DNA of 64,000 bases from Xylogone sp. PMI_703 (GCA_021399445.1 JAJTUQ010000001.1:7006001-7070000); one strand, 5' to 3'. Positions 34,872 to 48,196 are shown, counted from the first letter of the stretch. The notes: generated by a model not told the origin, from the sequence alone. Numbers and translations: made by a program.

Positions 34872-35645
34872 TTACTCTTTACCCCATTCTAGCTTGAACC
34901 TTCCTTCGCTGAGCTTATATTCTTCTAGTGCTTTGACTGCGTCCTCGGCGGTCTTTGCCTCGACGATGATGCCTTTAGATCCTTCGTTAACAAAACCAGC
35001 TCCAACAGCCCCTTTCACCCATTCAAGGAGGCCATCCCAATATCCATCAATGTTCAAGACAACAATCCCTCGAGTATGGATACCCAGTTGATTCCATGTC
35101 ACAACTTCCATAAGCTCCTCGAGAGTTCCATATCCGCCTGACAAAGCGATGAAGCCGCTCCCTTTGCCTCCAGTAAGGACCTGTTGGGCCATCATATGTT
35201 TCCGGGAATGCATGTCATCCACCACCGTAGTCCTTCCATACTGCTCGTATTGAGGTACAATGAGGCCGTTCTCTTCCTTCGCAGCACTAGTCGGATCCCA
35301 GCCGGAGCGCTCATACTTGATCAACGGAGTAGGAATGATTCCATGCACCGAATCCGGCCCCGAGAGACTGACAAGCGTCCTGGCCAACTCTCCCATAATC
35401 CCAACAGTCCCACCGCCATAGACGAGGTGTATGTTGTTCTCATGCATTACCTTGGCCAGGGACCGGGCTGCTTCGAGATGCGCAGGAGACTTTCCTGGAG
35501 AGGCACCGCAGAAAACGCAGATTCGGGTGGGAGCATCTTCGCTAGGGGTACTTGAGGAAGCAGAAGCTGGGTTTAATGGTGACAATCCTGGAACTTTCTG
35601 CCCTAAAGATGGGATTGTGGCGGGCGAGGCGCCGCCAGAAGCCAT
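34872..35645 (-). CDS. LOG-family protein (cytokinin riboside 5'-monophosphate phosphoribohydrolase-like)
   Basis: Single exon, 257 aa. The N-terminal ~38 residues are Ser/Pro/Ala-rich; the Rossmann-type domain starts at RICVFCGASPG. Then come LVYGGGTVGIMGELA, the MHSRKHMM motif and the SGGYGTLEELMEVVTW motif that corresponds to PGGxGTxxE, with Ser replacing the first Pro. These are the nucleotide-binding and catalytic residues of LOG proteins, once called 'lysine decarboxylase' by mistake. Plant and some fungal members release free cytokinins from their nucleotide form; others hydrolyse AMP or have unknown substrates. Nothing nearby (no isopentenyltransferase, no P450) suggests a cytokinin cluster, so the substrate is left open. 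It is divergent from the CLPTM1 gene, with 637 bp between the starts. Confidence 0.9.
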   Translation of the reverse strand: MASGGASPATIPSLGQKVPGLSPLNPASASSSTPSEDAPTRICVFCGASPGKSPAHLEAARSLAKVMHENNIHLVYGGGTVGIMGELARTLVSLSGPDSVHGIIPTPLIKYERSGWDPTSAAKEENGLIVPQYEQYGRTTVVDDMHSRKHMMAQQVLTGGKGSGFIALSGGYGTLEELMEVVTWNQLGIHTRGIVVLNIDGYWDGLLEWVKGAVGAGFVNEGSKGIIVEAKTAEDAVKALEEYKLSEGRFKLEWGKE

Positions 35646-36282
35646 TATGTAGCGTTGGTGGTGACGGTAGCGGTAATTGTATTTTTAAAGGATGTTGTCT
35701 GAAAGCAACAGTGATATCTGAACTGATTTAGGCTCCTCGCTATATATTTTTCTTTTCGTTGGGCCCTTATAATTGTGTGCGTGTCCTTAAAGTGAGTCAA
35801 TTGGCTTGTAAAGAATATGTAGTGGCAGCCTAGTGACTATTCGTTGTTCAACCGACCAATTGGAGAGAAGATGATGAATTGGCTATCCTAATGCAAGCTC
35901 GGCAGCCAGGTGGAAGAGGTATATTTCATACAAGCTACGTAGAACAGCGTGCTCGCGCAGAGAGTCTTTTCAAGTGTCCAATTTCTCTATTATTTTGACC
36001 GGTTGAAGAATTTCAACACAGCAAAGTGCGGAATAAGGCTGCGAATCCGTACCAATACGGGCTATGACGAAGGGTTGGCTGCACAGTCGATCCTGATTGG
36101 CCGCCGGTGGACGCCATCCACAGCCTTCCACACGTGGAGAAAGAGACCGCGCGACTTGCCAGATATGGCAATATTCGACCTTCATCACGACAGCGTCCCT
36201 TTTCCTTCTACACGCTGATTTCGCAGCCATCGGATTTTTGGTTATCATTCAGCGAGGCCACAATCCACATCTAGCTCTCACG
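35646..36282. other. Divergent promoter region, LOG-family gene and CLPTM1-family gene
   Basis: 637 bp. It includes a CACGTG E-box at 36131-36136, about 150 bp upstream of the CLPTM1-family start. No ORF is credible here. Confidence 0.5.
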
Positions 36283-38492
36283 ATGTCGGCTCAAGCTCCT
36301 GCAGCGGCTGCTGCAGAAGCCCAGCAACAAGGTGGATTGAGCGTAAGTTGGTCCCTCGGTGTGGTCGGACAAGAAGAATTGAGCATTGTGCGCTGACTTG
36401 TTTTCCAACAAGCCCGCGCTTAAGTCCGGCCTGCAGGGTCTTGCCATATTTCTGGGCACTCAATTTCTCATGAATCAGTTCCTGGGCAAAAAGACGGCAC
36501 CTGCTGAAGGTACTTCCGGTGCGGTCGTTTCTGGCCCAGGGAACACCGATGTTATCCCTCCTTACAATACGCGGCCAAGTGTGCTAAATGAAGGGGCAAC
36601 ATATAATCCCATCCCTCAAAGAATTGCGCCGATTTGGCCGACTGACAGCCCCCTTGACCTCGTCATCACGGTGTCACCCTCTTTTGTCAGAGAGCCTTTG
36701 TCCAAAGTCCCGAAAGAAAGGGTCATTGCCAAGGAAAATAACTTCGGTCTTGGAAATTTCACTGAAAACCGAGTCATTGATGCGGAGTTTGATGTGCCAA
36801 AAGATGTACAGAACAATGGTACTCTTTGGGGACACTTTTATGTTGGCCTTAAGGGTAGCAATTTGGATCCGGCCGCTGCGGGGTATGATCCCGGCAGAGC
36901 ATACCATTTTGCGTACCCCTTGACCCAGTATATCGCGCAGAAAAAGATTGTTAAGACGAAGAATTTACTTGCGGGTACCAATGAGACTGCTGAAGTATGT
37001 ATTTTGTTTTAAATTAATTTCAAGTGCTTGCACTAATTGATGTCCTAGGAGGAAGAAGAAGAAGTCCCAACCGGACCAATAATCAGATCCCATTACCACC
37101 CTAATTTCACGATATCATTCGTGCCAGATACTGGCGTCATGAACCTTCAGAGTACTCATCCAGCTGTTCGTCAGTTTATACAGTTAGAAACGACCGGTGC
37201 GCGTGACGGCTCCGGCCAAAACACCTGGTACTACCCAGTTCTCTTTGTCAACACCTTCTGGCAGCTCAAGTCGCACATGACACCATTGAATGAAACTGTT
37301 ACCAGATTGCCGATCCACATTGATCTTAACAACTATGCCAATTGGAAATTCTCTATTGTATCTAGTGTTGAATTGGGTGCTAGACAGGCCTCCCACGCTG
37401 CGGCTCATGGTTAGTAATATTTGATTAAACTACTTTCGGGTATAAAAACTACGAGTTCAAACTAATTATACCCAGGTCAATCGGTGCCAGGTGGTGGAGA
37501 TGGCTCTGAATTTGAGATGATTAAGGAGGTATTATTGGATACGAACCCTATTCTACTCGGAACCACTGTTGTGGTCAGCGTCCTTCACATGCTCTTCGAA
37601 ATGTTGGCATTCAAGTCAGATATTAGCCATTACCGAAACAAGAAAAACAATGTCGGCATTTCTGTACGGTCCATTCTTGGAAATGTGTTCATGCAAACCG
37701 TTATTTTCCTGTACTTGCTCGACAACAACGAGAATACGAGTAAGTTGCTCTGTTCAGTTTTACTGTTTGTAGCTTTTCCTAACTATCTGGACTTTAGGCT
37801 GGATGATTCTTTTCTCGTCTGGAATGGGCATAGTCCTTGAGCTCTGGAAGATTACGACAGTAGTAAATGTTAGGATTCGAGATAGTCCACCTGGTGCTCT
37901 AATCCCATACCGCATCGTTTTCGAAGATAAGACTGTTCTCAGCGAGACTGAAGAGAAGACTAAGGAGTACGACGCCATTGCATTCAAGTACCTCTATATG
38001 ATCGCTGTCCCATTGTTGATTGCATATGCAATCTATTCTCTTGTGTACGAGACGCATAAGTCTTGGTACAGCTTCATCATCACCACTCTTGTCGGAAGTG
38101 TCTACGCTTACGGATTCCTATTGATGGTACCAAGTTTGTACATCAACTACCGACTGAAATCGGTAGCTCACATGCCTGCCAAGGCAATGATGTATAAGTT
38201 TCTCAATACCTTCATTGATGACCTGTTTGCTTTTACAATCAAGATGCCCTTGTTGCATCGACTAGCCACACTCAGAGATGACGTTATCTTCTTTGTCTAT
38301 CTTTATCAGAGCTGGAAGTATAAGGTTGATTATACTCGTGTTAATGAGTTCGGGCAAGGTGGAGATGACGAACCGCCTGCAATCGAGGAGAAGAAAGCTG
38401 AGGCAAAGGAAATAGAGGCGCCCAAACCCGAGGCAGCAGTTGAGAAGGCAAGTGGCAGCTCAAAGAAGGGTGGAGCCACAAAGAGGAAGTGA
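36283..38492 (+). CDS. CLPTM1: CLPTM1 family membrane protein
   Basis: Five exons, 36283-36342, 36413-36994, 37049-37409, 37476-37739 and 37798-38492, give 653 aa with all joins in frame. Family marks are an N-terminal span (LAIFLGTQFLMNQFLG), the long lumenal part with NGTLWGHFYVGLKG, FTISFVPDTGVMN and ETVTRLPIHIDLNNYANWKF, then EVLLDTNPILLGTTVVVSVL, HMLFEMLAFKSDISHYRNKK and WMILFSSGMGIVLELWKIT. At least five membrane spans occupy the C-terminal half. The end (residues ~610-653) is charged and Lys/Glu/Ala-rich. Members of this family (human CLPTM1 and CLPTM1L) sit in the ER; CLPTM1L has been described as a lipid scramblase for GPI precursors. The precise role of the fungal protein is not settled. 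Confidence 0.93.
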
Positions 38493-39482
38493 AGGAGCAT
38501 GCTCCTTCTACAGTTTGTTATAGCTGAGTTGTTAAATATTAAAGACTTGAACCTCATTTTTAAATTAATAATGATGAATAGACTGCCAATATTTCACTCT
38601 GTCTGCTTCACACTTCGACTTATACGTTATAGGTGTCTCTCCCAAATATGAAATTGATGAGTGGCGACATTTTACCCCCCACGGTCCATACAAGAGCTTG
38701 GCATACAACCGTAATTGGAAGCTATTTCAGCAGCATAGAAGGAAATATTACCATAGCATCTTTTTTATGAGTCAACGCTAAACAATGTTTCATTAATGTG
38801 GTTACCCAATGTACCTCTGCCTCTGTTTGATCAATTGATTGAGAGTGGATCCCATCATTATGTCTTTGTAAGGGCGCTATCTCTCAAGGCTCCGGTCTAC
38901 GATTCTGAGAGTGGAAACTTATCCGAGACGGATATGGACTTCATGTCTGCTCGCGGCTGAGAAATCCAGAACCATTTGATGTGTATTGCTCGGCAAGACT
39001 AGGCAATATCAGGTTTCCAAGTTAATTTTCATGATACATATTACCCTCTCATTTGACTTCAAATCTAGCAGCATGACGATGAGAGCAGCCTGGAGCATAT
39101 ATTATATAAGCTTCATTACACAAGCTCTCGGATAAGTTTCCCTCTCCGCAGTCTTCCACATTAAGGCAGATGCAACGAGAAAGACCAGACGGGAAGATGC
39201 CCCAACTTACGGTTATCTGTTCGATAACGTAAGGATTCTATCTTTGTTATTCTATCTTAATAACCTCATCATAGAACAAAAAAGATCGACGGCGTAGAGT
39301 GACTCAATTCCTCCTCTGGTAGAGCAGAAATCTCTCCGTCTTACTTCCAAGTAGCAGACACAACAAAATTGAGTATGAGAGAGAGTTATTAAAAGACTGA
39401 GCAGAACACTTCAATGCTAAACCAAAAGTGAACGACCGAGAATTCTCAAGAGTATATCGAGAAAATAGAACTTTCAAGCATC
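38493..39482. other. Intergenic, CLPTM1-family gene to MFS transporter
   Basis: 990 bp, AT-rich. It holds a TATATAAG box (listed separately) and no credible ORF. Its length suggests a regulated promoter for the transporter. Confidence 0.5.
39103..39110 (+). promoter_or_regulatory. Possible TATA box of the MFS transporter
   Basis: TATATAAG, matching TATAWAAR, about 370 bp upstream of the transporter ATG. Fungal transporter genes often have TATA-type promoters. The distance would imply a long 5' leader. Confidence 0.3.
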
Positions 39483-41339
39483 ATGAATATCAAAACTCTC
39501 CCTATGAAGGCCCTCCACGCTCCTAAATATGTATACACTGCCATACTCACTGCCTTCGGTGGTGCAATCATGGGGTACGCCGATTTCTGTAACTATTCGT
39601 AAATCTTGTCCCGTTATTCAACATGCTTACTGGGAGGTGGAACAGGCTAGATACGGGAAGCATAGGCCCCTTAACAGCCATGCCTCAATTCACAGCCAGC
39701 TTTGGTCTGCTGAAGCCCGCTGTCCATGGCATCATAGTCTCGTCTATCCTATTGTCGGCAGCATCTGCATCTTTTTTTGCCGGCAATCTTGCTGACAGGG
39801 TTGGACGAGTTCGTGGTATTGCCATTGGGAGTTTCAGCTTTGGCTTGGGCGCTGCGTTAGAAGCTGGTTCTACGGATTTGGCGATGTTGGTTGTTGGCAG
39901 GTTGATTACGGGCGTTGGCCAGGGACTATTCTTTAGTGATTTGGTGGTGTAAGTTTTATCTACCTTTTCCCCTTCTATTCAACCAATAGCAAAAAAACTG
40001 CGGTTAGGAAGTGTTATTGACGGATAGTTTTTGATACTTGCAGCTATAACACGGAGATCTCACCCCCAGCTGTTAGAGGAACAATGGCCTCTCTTCCACA
40101 GTTCCTTACTACTGTGGGCATTTGCGCTGGGTACTTTATATGCTACGGAAGCGTCAATAGCAATACATCTTTCGCCTGGCGCTTTCCGTTTGCATTTCAA
40201 GCCTCTATGGCAGTGACGTTTGCAGTTTTAGCCATCGTGTTTCTTCCTGAATCGCCTCGGTGGTTAACCGCTACCGGTCGTCCAGAAAGGGCCGAGAGAG
40301 TATGGAACGAGCTTGGTGTATTGGCTGCAGAAAGGGAAAAAGCCAGCAATTCAAGTCCTTCAGCTGTATTACTGGCCAGTATTCCTGCATCATCGGATAT
40401 TGGACTTCAAGAACAGCAGCCTCTTCCCACTTCACCTATTGAAGCTCAGCCGAAGAGCTCCTTACTAGATGTCTTTGGCAAGGATGTCTGGAGACGAACG
40501 TTATTAGGCGTCTTCTTACTAGGAATGCAACAGTTAAGTGGTATAGATGGTGTACTTTATGTATGTCTCAATTTATCATACTCATACCTTTCCCGCTTTA
40601 TCTCTTCTCCATTCCAACGCATGATCGCTGATTTCTCATAGTACGCCCCTCAACTCTTCCGTCAAGCCGGCCTTAGCAGCTCTGAAGCTTCTTTCCTCGC
40701 CTCCGGTGTTTCGGCACTTTTAATGTTCATTGTCACCATTCCTGCGTTCCTCTTCGCGGATCGCTGGGGCAGACGCACATCCACAATATTCGGTGGCGTG
40801 GTTATGGCATGCTGTATGCTAACCATGGGCATCCTCTATGCCACGAATAGCGTGCATGGCAATGATGGAGCAGCACGATGGCTGGTGGTTGTCCTGATCT
40901 ATGTATTCAGTCTGACCTTCTGTGGGACCTGGGCTGTTGGGATGAAAGTCTATGTGGGCGAGATTCAACCCCCAAAAACAAGAGCAGGAGCCACCAGTCT
41001 AGCTCATAGTTCTTGCTGGGTGAGGACGACCTACATCTCCTTTTGTTATTTTTTGTATTTCTCTGATTCAGCACGAGCACGAATCTATAGATGTATAACT
41101 GACAACTCTCATAGGTCACAAACTGGGTAGTAGCATTCACCACTCCAATCTTCTTGGCACGTTCCACTTTTGGTGTCTACTTCTTCTTTGGTGCCTCGCT
41201 CATCCTAACAGTATGGGTGTGTCTTTTTGCAATGCCCGAAACAAAAGGACGCTCTCTCGAGGATATTGATAGCTCTTTCGATAAACCTCAAAGCCGGTCA
41301 GATACTCCTTCCGGACCGCTTCCATTTGCTAGGATATGA
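39483..41339 (+). CDS. MFS sugar porter (sugar/inositol transporter family)
   Basis: Five exons, 39483-39574, 39646-39948, 40044-40560, 40642-41019 and 41115-41339, give 504 aa. The family signatures are all present: GLDTGSIGPLTAM after helix 1, NLADRVGRVRG, GQGLFFSDLVVYNTEISPP with VRGT, PESPRWLTATGRPERA, the second-half ADRWGRRTS and the terminal PETKGRSLEDID. About twelve membrane spans can be drawn. It moves a hexose or related sugar across the plasma membrane, probably with protons; the substrate cannot be read from the sequence. In the first junction the GGGTACGC donor joins to ACAG-GCTAGAT, giving Gly-Leu-Asp where most relatives have Gly-Tyr-Asp. No metabolic cluster surrounds it. Confidence 0.92.
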
Positions 41340-41806
41340 TTATGCTGGTACATGGTGAGAGCCGGCAGATATTCTATATCTCCTATCAAAAGGACATATA
41401 TAGATGGTTACTGAGATTTTAACATCGATTTCCAGGAATTCAAAGCACAAGAATTAGCACATTTATATTAGGACAATGCAGAGTTAGGAGTGTGAGAAAA
41501 CCAGCATAAGCGAAATTATATGTATATGAAATATTTAAGGCTCTTTCATGCTCCATACCAGTGAACCAATTGAAACGCCTTTTCTATTAAGATATGTGTT
41601 GTGTCCTCTCGGGTCTGGTTTCCCACAGAATATGCTTGCATTAAAACATAACGACCGACTCAAAATGCTCCCTTCCGAACGAGTACATAAAAGAGTTTAT
41701 ATAATACAGAAATTAAGGGAGAAATGCATGACTTTCTTCAATATACATGTCTTTTTGAGGAACGTGGCAATCATCAAGAACATTAACAAGCTGTCAATGT
41801 CTTCTT
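41340..41806. other. Convergent intergenic region, MFS transporter and SEC16
   Basis: 467 bp of AT-rich sequence between two 3' ends. Nothing else was recognised. Confidence 0.6.
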
Positions 41807-44800
41807 CTAAGACGCAGCTTTGTCTTGCATAACATCGATATATCCACGCCCTCTCTTTGGTTTCTTCATCGTGCCTTTCCTAGCCGTTGCAGGACCTAGT
41901 AAATCGTCAATACTACTCGCATTACTCATGCTCGTTCCAGGACGACTTGGTGGTCCCCCTGGTCCGCTTCCAGTACTGCCATTTGAAACGCTCCTAACCA
42001 TAGCTGGCGGCGCTAGGCTACCCGCTGAGCGATTGGCGTTATGAGCGAAGCCAGGAGGTCCAATATCCGAGGAAGATGATACTACTCGCGGAGATGGAGG
42101 TGTAGAGGCAGCGCTAACAGATCTTGGTCCAACAGACTGCGATCGTGGAGGTCCTTTAGGAGGAGGTGGAGTGGCTGATGCCGACGTAGTGCTTTCAGAA
42201 CCAGCCTTCTTGTTGACCCATCTCTTTAAATCTGGGTCATACACGAAACTGCTTTCTTCCCCCAATTTGGCTTTAATGGGTTTATTTGGTAGTTCCGCAT
42301 CTTTCTTGCCGCCGCCGAACCAGCTGCCGAAACCCCAACCTTTCTTAGCGGCGGCTGCTTCCTTTGCTTCCTTATCTCTTTTTGCTGAAGAAAATATTAG
42401 TGAAAAGATTAACGTTGCAACTTATAACAGCACTTACCATCTTCTTCTGCAGCCCTTCTGAAGGCATCATCAGCCTCCCTGTCCCTGTCAGCTCTTGTCT
42501 TTTCAGCAGGTTGAATCGGCTTTGGAAGAGGAATATCATCATCATCATCCAGGTACCCCTTTTTCTTAGGTCGTGTCTCAACAGAGGAGTCTGGCTCATC
42601 ATTCATCGTAGCAGGTTCATATGATGGAGGTTGGTAACCATCATCTGTAGGAGGTTCATAACCACTGGATGTCGGTGGCTCATACGTGCTGCCATATGAT
42701 TCAGAAGGCTGAGATGCCGGAGGCTCATAACCATTTGAAGCGTAGCCGTTGCTAGGTGTGGCTTCCACCGCATTGAATGACTGAGCCTCGTATGGATTGA
42801 AACTTCCAGCATCGGCAGCCGAATTCGAAGGTGCTCCATATGAATCCGCATTGGATGGTGGTGTATAAGCCGGATTAGCTGAATAAGGTAAGTTGGCCTG
42901 CGGAGTATAACTATTCACAGGATGTGAAGGTTGAGCAGACGGCTGATACTCAGAGGAAAGCCTCGCTGGCTCGTATGATCCACGTCTGTTCTGACTAGAG
43001 GAGCGATCGAAAGAGCTTCGAGGATGAGAACCGTACGGAGACGGATGGTACGGGTCATGTGAGGAGCCCGGTGGAGTGTAAGAGCCTCCAGGTGCGTAAC
43101 GTGAATTTGTTTTCGACGGTTGCGGGATTGGTACGGCTCCGTTGGCAGCATAGCCATTACCATAAGTTCCATAGATGTCGGAATTCGATGGGGAACGGCT
43201 GACAGTTGGTGTGCCGCCCGCAATCCTTGCAAACGGACCAACATCTCCTGATCCGCCATTCGACGTAGCCGGGGATTCGGCCTCTTGGTCATCGCCGGCA
43301 ACAAACTTGTTGAATGTCGCCCATACTGAGCCGGATACTTTATCAATGCTGGGCTTGGAAATCCAGGACGAAGAGCCATCTTTGGGAGCCTGTTTAAGCC
43401 GCTTACTCAGATCTTCGACAGCTGTAGCGAGTAGCGGATGGTAATATGGCGACCTTTTTGTCTGAGATGTAATTGAGGAGGTGATTGCCTCACAGTATTG
43501 TAAGGCCCTATCTCGATAACCATGCTCAGCCAAGAATAACGCGTGCTGCATTTTGTAAGCAGCAAGGTGAGGTACAAAAATGGGGACACTCGACGTATTT
43601 GATAGTGATAATCCGTATTCATATACTTCAGTGAGGAGAATCGGCTCTAACTCTTTATCAAAATCGAAAGGTTGACGACGGTGGTCAGATCCAACCAAAA
43701 CGATACTAGAGGAAGGATCATCTCTACCTCCAAATACAGCATGGCTTCTAGCAAATAGGTAGCAGATATGTGCTGCTTCTGCTCTTCCGTAATCAGATAA
43801 GAGGTTACCAAGTGATCTAAGAGCCTGGCTATCATCTATGCTCCTGTTGCTCAGTGCAAGACAGAGAGTTTCCCGCCATCTGTCAAGCCCGGCAAGAGCA
43901 TCCTTTGATAACTCCTGTGCATTGGATGCGCTGACCATTTGATACCCGGCACGAGCGGAAAGTGGCACTAGCTCATCAATACTCTCCTCAAAATTTCCTG
44001 CAAATATCTCGTATAGCGCGGCAAGTGACTCGGTATTTTCACCAAGCTCTTTTACCTCCTTTTTGACAAATTCTTGTGTAACCCTCTGGTAGAGCTCTTT
44101 AGAGACAGTATTTGATATCAACATGGCATGCCCCCATAAGCGTTTGTCGACGGCTTCCCAAACGGCCTTCTCACGTTCCCCGCGTAGAAGATGTCTTCTC
44201 AGCTGATCAACTGCAGTGGCATCAACAGGCTCAGCTTGTGTTGTAGAAGAGTATGACTGCGCGATACCCGACAACTCTGCACCAGTGGCGTATAGCGGTG
44301 CATCTGCAGAGTCCTCATCTATTCCAGGAGATAGAATATTCCGGACAGCTTTGTTAACTTGAGGATTACCCTCCAAAACACCATCAAATTCTATAAAAGT
44401 GCGCAGTACTTTCCAGAGCATCACACGTTCCTCCATTCGTTTGTCATCGTGGGTCAGATTTGATTGAAATCGGAGATGTTGAGTGCCTCTCTCAAGAGTT
44501 TCGATTCCCGAGGACAACCACGCAACAACCTCCTTCTTTTTTGACTTTCCTTTCAACGGGCCGGGTAGACCTACAAGACGCTCTTCTAGGGGACTGAGAT
44601 CCTTAACACTCTGGATCTTGACTTCTCCGGGGCTCCGAACAATCATTGGCGCTGTGGTATTCATTCCATAGCGTGGCACATCCTTGGGGAAGGATGTGAC
44701 TATAGTTCCACCAACACCCCAGGCAAAAACTGGTGCGCCTCTCCACCTCTGTAGAGGGTCCAATTCCCGACCATCAGCTGGGGGTATATAGTTCATACCT

Positions 44801-47685
44801 TGGGAGAAACCTCTCGGACGCCCATTAGAATAATCATTCATGGGTGCACGTGTACTAGTGGATGAGGGGGAGAGGACCTCTGGTTGATGGCCAAGGTCGC
44901 CGATACGAGCGCCGCCTCTTGTTGCAGTTGGCGATTGGGTCTTGGATCTTGGGGGAGGGACAATGTTACCCGGCGCGTTAGGGGGTTGAGATGGTATGTA
45001 GCTTGAATTGGAACGCTTAGGCGGAGATAGGGTGCCTTTAGGACCGCTACTTGGTGGCGGGGGAGTTTGTGAAATGCGCCGGCCCCCATGTAACTTGGGT
45101 GTGTAACTTCTTTGAGGTGGCTGAACCTGCTGTGTGTTCCCAGATTCCTGATCTTCTTCCTCTTCTTCCTCACGGGTGGGGGGAAGTGAGGATTTCATCA
45201 AGGACTCATATACTGATCCGGATGATGAGGATCTGCGATCAGCGACTGGTTCTCCATAGCCGCTGTGTGGCTGGATTTGAGGACTTCTTTCAAAGTGAGC
45301 CAAAGGGCTTGAAGTTCGAGGTTGATGAGGAAGGATCGGTGGTGGGGAGTTCAGTGCTTGCGCAGCATTTGGCACCACAGTAGGCCGTGAGGGAGGGGCA
45401 GGCGAATAGCGCGATTGAGCAACAGGAGGCGGAGGTGCCATGTGGGAATCCGGCATAGGGGGTGCCGGTGAATATCTAGAAGAAGCTACCGGTGTTGGGA
45501 CAGGTACAGCATTCGAGGAGAGCGCTGTATAGGGGCTGACACGTTCAGGGGGTACTAGACCACTTTGCATTGTCTGAGGTGGTGGAGCAGAGGCACTGGA
45601 AGGGGCAAATTGGGCCACTGGGGGTGCCGCATACGGAGGTTGTGCGGGAGGGGTAGGTCCAACCACATGGTGTCGTGTAGCAGGTTTTGGCTTCGTGGAA
45701 ACTGGAAGTTCTTCAAAAAAGGTAGCTTTTGAAGGTGGAGCAGATGCAGCCGGTTTGGGAGATAGAGCAGTCTGAGGCGATTGAGATCGATTCTGCTGGA
45801 AAGCGCCACTGCTGACTTGAGGGGAAAAGGTCGGTGCAGAGCGTGCAGAAGACGGTGGAGGGTGAGGTTGTGCGCTACTGCTTCGTGGGGGAGGCATAAT
45901 CGGTGGCACAAGGGTATTAAATCCCGAATGCAGTTGTTGCATGCTTACCCGCTTTCGAGGTTTCACAATTTCCATCGGAAGATCATATGGCGATGTATAA
46001 CCGCCCTTAGATTTTGCCGCGAAGCTTTCGGCTTTTGGTGTGCTAGCCTGCTGCGGCACTTGGGGTTGGAGGTTCGAATATGGTGATGCATATGGTGAAG
46101 GCACTGCTGGAGATGGAAGTGGTTTTGAAAGATCGGTCAAAAGGGGCGTGGCAGGAGTGTATGAATTTGGTGCAGTCGTTGCAGTAGGGCCATTAGAAAT
46201 AGGGGTATATCGATTAGTGGGTGCGGTTTGCACGGCAGTACCACCGTTAATAGCTGCGCTTTCAGATGCTGTAGCAGCAGCAGGATTGTTCTCAGGTACA
46301 TCGACTTCTTCGGCGTCATCAAGGAATCCTTCGTCATCACTCCCAAAGAGGGCTGCCGGGTCTATACCGGTTTGTCGTGCCTCATCGGTGAGCAGCTCGT
46401 CATCATCTAAGAATTCATCACCTTCCAATGCGGCCTTCCATTTCGCAGCAAGATCAGCATCAGAATCGCCACTTTCTGGAAGTGTTTCGGGTTCGACGAC
46501 CAAAGGATTTTGTGGATCACCAAGAACTTGGCTCACGATAGTGCTTTGGGAGGCACTGATGCCACCTCCTGTAACTTTCTCAAACGAATCCTGGATGGCG
46601 ATATTTTGCTCTTCTTCATCCTCTTCATTAATTGTCTGGTTATTACCATGGTCATGGTCCTCATATTGCATTCCTCCAAGCACTTGTAAGGTTGATTTCC
46701 TTCCTAAAGAAGGTCGTCCGGTTTCCGAATCTATGTCGTCGGCAGCTGATTGGTTCACCTTCGAGAAAAAGTCGGCGTCCGCACCCCCATCATCTCCAAA
46801 ATCTGGACCGTTCAAATCTGGAGAGTCGTGGCTGCTTGTCTCATTTCCGGCATGAACTAGCGGCACACCTTCTTCGTAACGAGCCTCAGCATCCTGCGTA
46901 GTAGCAGGTTCATAATCTCCCCCAAAAGTTCTATCAAAGGCAGAGGATTCATGATTTGCTCCGTCCTGCGACACATTTTGCCGAGCAAAAAATTCTGATG
47001 CATCATCGCCATCATCAGCAAACATATCGTTTGGCACCGCTTTAGCCTCTCCCATGATCTCTTCTGTCTCATTGTGAGGTAATGATAGATCACGATCGTG
47101 CGTCGCAGCCTGGTGGGCAGGAGGGACCGGAGGGAATGAGTTAGTTCTATCAAACTGCGCCATCGACGCAAACTGGTCTCTCTCTGGAGAAGTCACGTTG
47201 AATTCCGAGTCCGTATCCTCTTCGCCCCAGTTTACGTCATGAGCAACCGTCCGAGTAAATGAGGTCGTGCTTAGATGTTTGAGCTTGTGAGAAGAGCTAT
47301 TAGGAGAATTGACTCTATCTGATGGTTCGATATCGCCAGTATTCTGGTTGCTCTCTTCCGCCTCGGCGTCTCCGGGAGTTGAAGAGTTCGTCGTGTGGTC
47401 GTCGCGCAGACTAGTTGGCTCAACATCCACCGTGTTATCCCCTGTAGTGGCCGCATCTGGTGAATCATGAAGGTCTAATGATTCCTTGCCATTGCTTATA
47501 CTTCGCACATCGGTCTCTTCGATAGCTTGAGGCTCATTCTGAGCCTCGGGACTGGGATTCAGCGTCAAGTCTGCTGCGGGGGATGAAAGCTCTGTAGGTT
47601 GCGCCACGATTGAATCAGTGGGTGAATCAGATGAAATTGCAGAATTCCCAGTGTTATTGGGATCTTCGTCAGATACTGTAGCCAT
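41807..47685 (-). CDS. SEC16: COPII coat assembly protein Sec16
   Basis: Two exons, 42438-47685 and 41807-42384, give 1941 aa. The 53-nt intron joins EEDA to KRDKEAKEAA in frame. Sec16 is the peripheral ER scaffold that organises exit sites and COPII vesicle budding. Residues 1-~480 are acidic and Ser-rich; ~480-950 are Pro-rich and disordered. The conserved central domain (about 960-1430) starts with DPLQRWRGAPVFAWGVGGTI and includes LRRHLLRGEREKAVWEAVDK and HICYLFARSHAVFGGRDD; it binds Sec13. The C-terminal part is Tyr/Pro/Ser-rich and ends with KKGWGFGSWFGGGK, FVYDPDLKRWVNKKAG and MKKPKRGRGYIDVMQ, the conserved tail that contacts COPII. Large size and disorder are normal for the family. 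Long antisense frames, such as 46040-46855, are shadows. Confidence 0.96.
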
Positions 47686-48196
47686 TTCGGATGAAGAAAA
47701 GAAGACGAATTACTGCAACCTGTCAGCAGGAGTATCTTAACGGTTGCTAGGACGTCGCGCCCCTTTGCATCTAAACAAGACGGGATTCCTGCCTTAGTGG
47801 GTGTCTTACCTAATAATACACAAAAAGAGTCGCTAATTCACAAGTAAAAACCACGACGGCGAAGCAGAATTGAAGCCATCTGCACGTTGCAGAGATGGAC
47901 CAACAATGGGTGATGACGATGGAGGAAAGGAGAACAGGTCATGGGCCGGTGCATACTGAAAGGCCAGGTTGCCAACTTGAAGCCTGAGGCATACAACGAG
48001 GCAGCGCGGCGCGAGCTCGCAGGAAATCCACGTGTCAAGAGACGGAGGTTGAGACCGGCTGCAGCCAGCTCCGTGAGGTCCGTGAGGCAACAACATTTCA
48101 TGAGACGTCAATGCCATCGTTTACTGCTGTCTGTTCCAAACCGCCAGAGCACCAGCAGGATATTCTCCTAGAATCCTGACGGTGCATCAATGAGGC
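47686..48196. other. Divergent promoter region, SEC16 and NEO1
   Basis: 511 bp between two start codons, serving both genes. The short frames at 47833-48171 are not credible genes. Confidence 0.6.

Noticed and set aside
46040..46855. 271-codon plus-strand ORF
   Set aside because: Antisense shadow of SEC16; Ser-rich low-complexity translation with no family resemblance.
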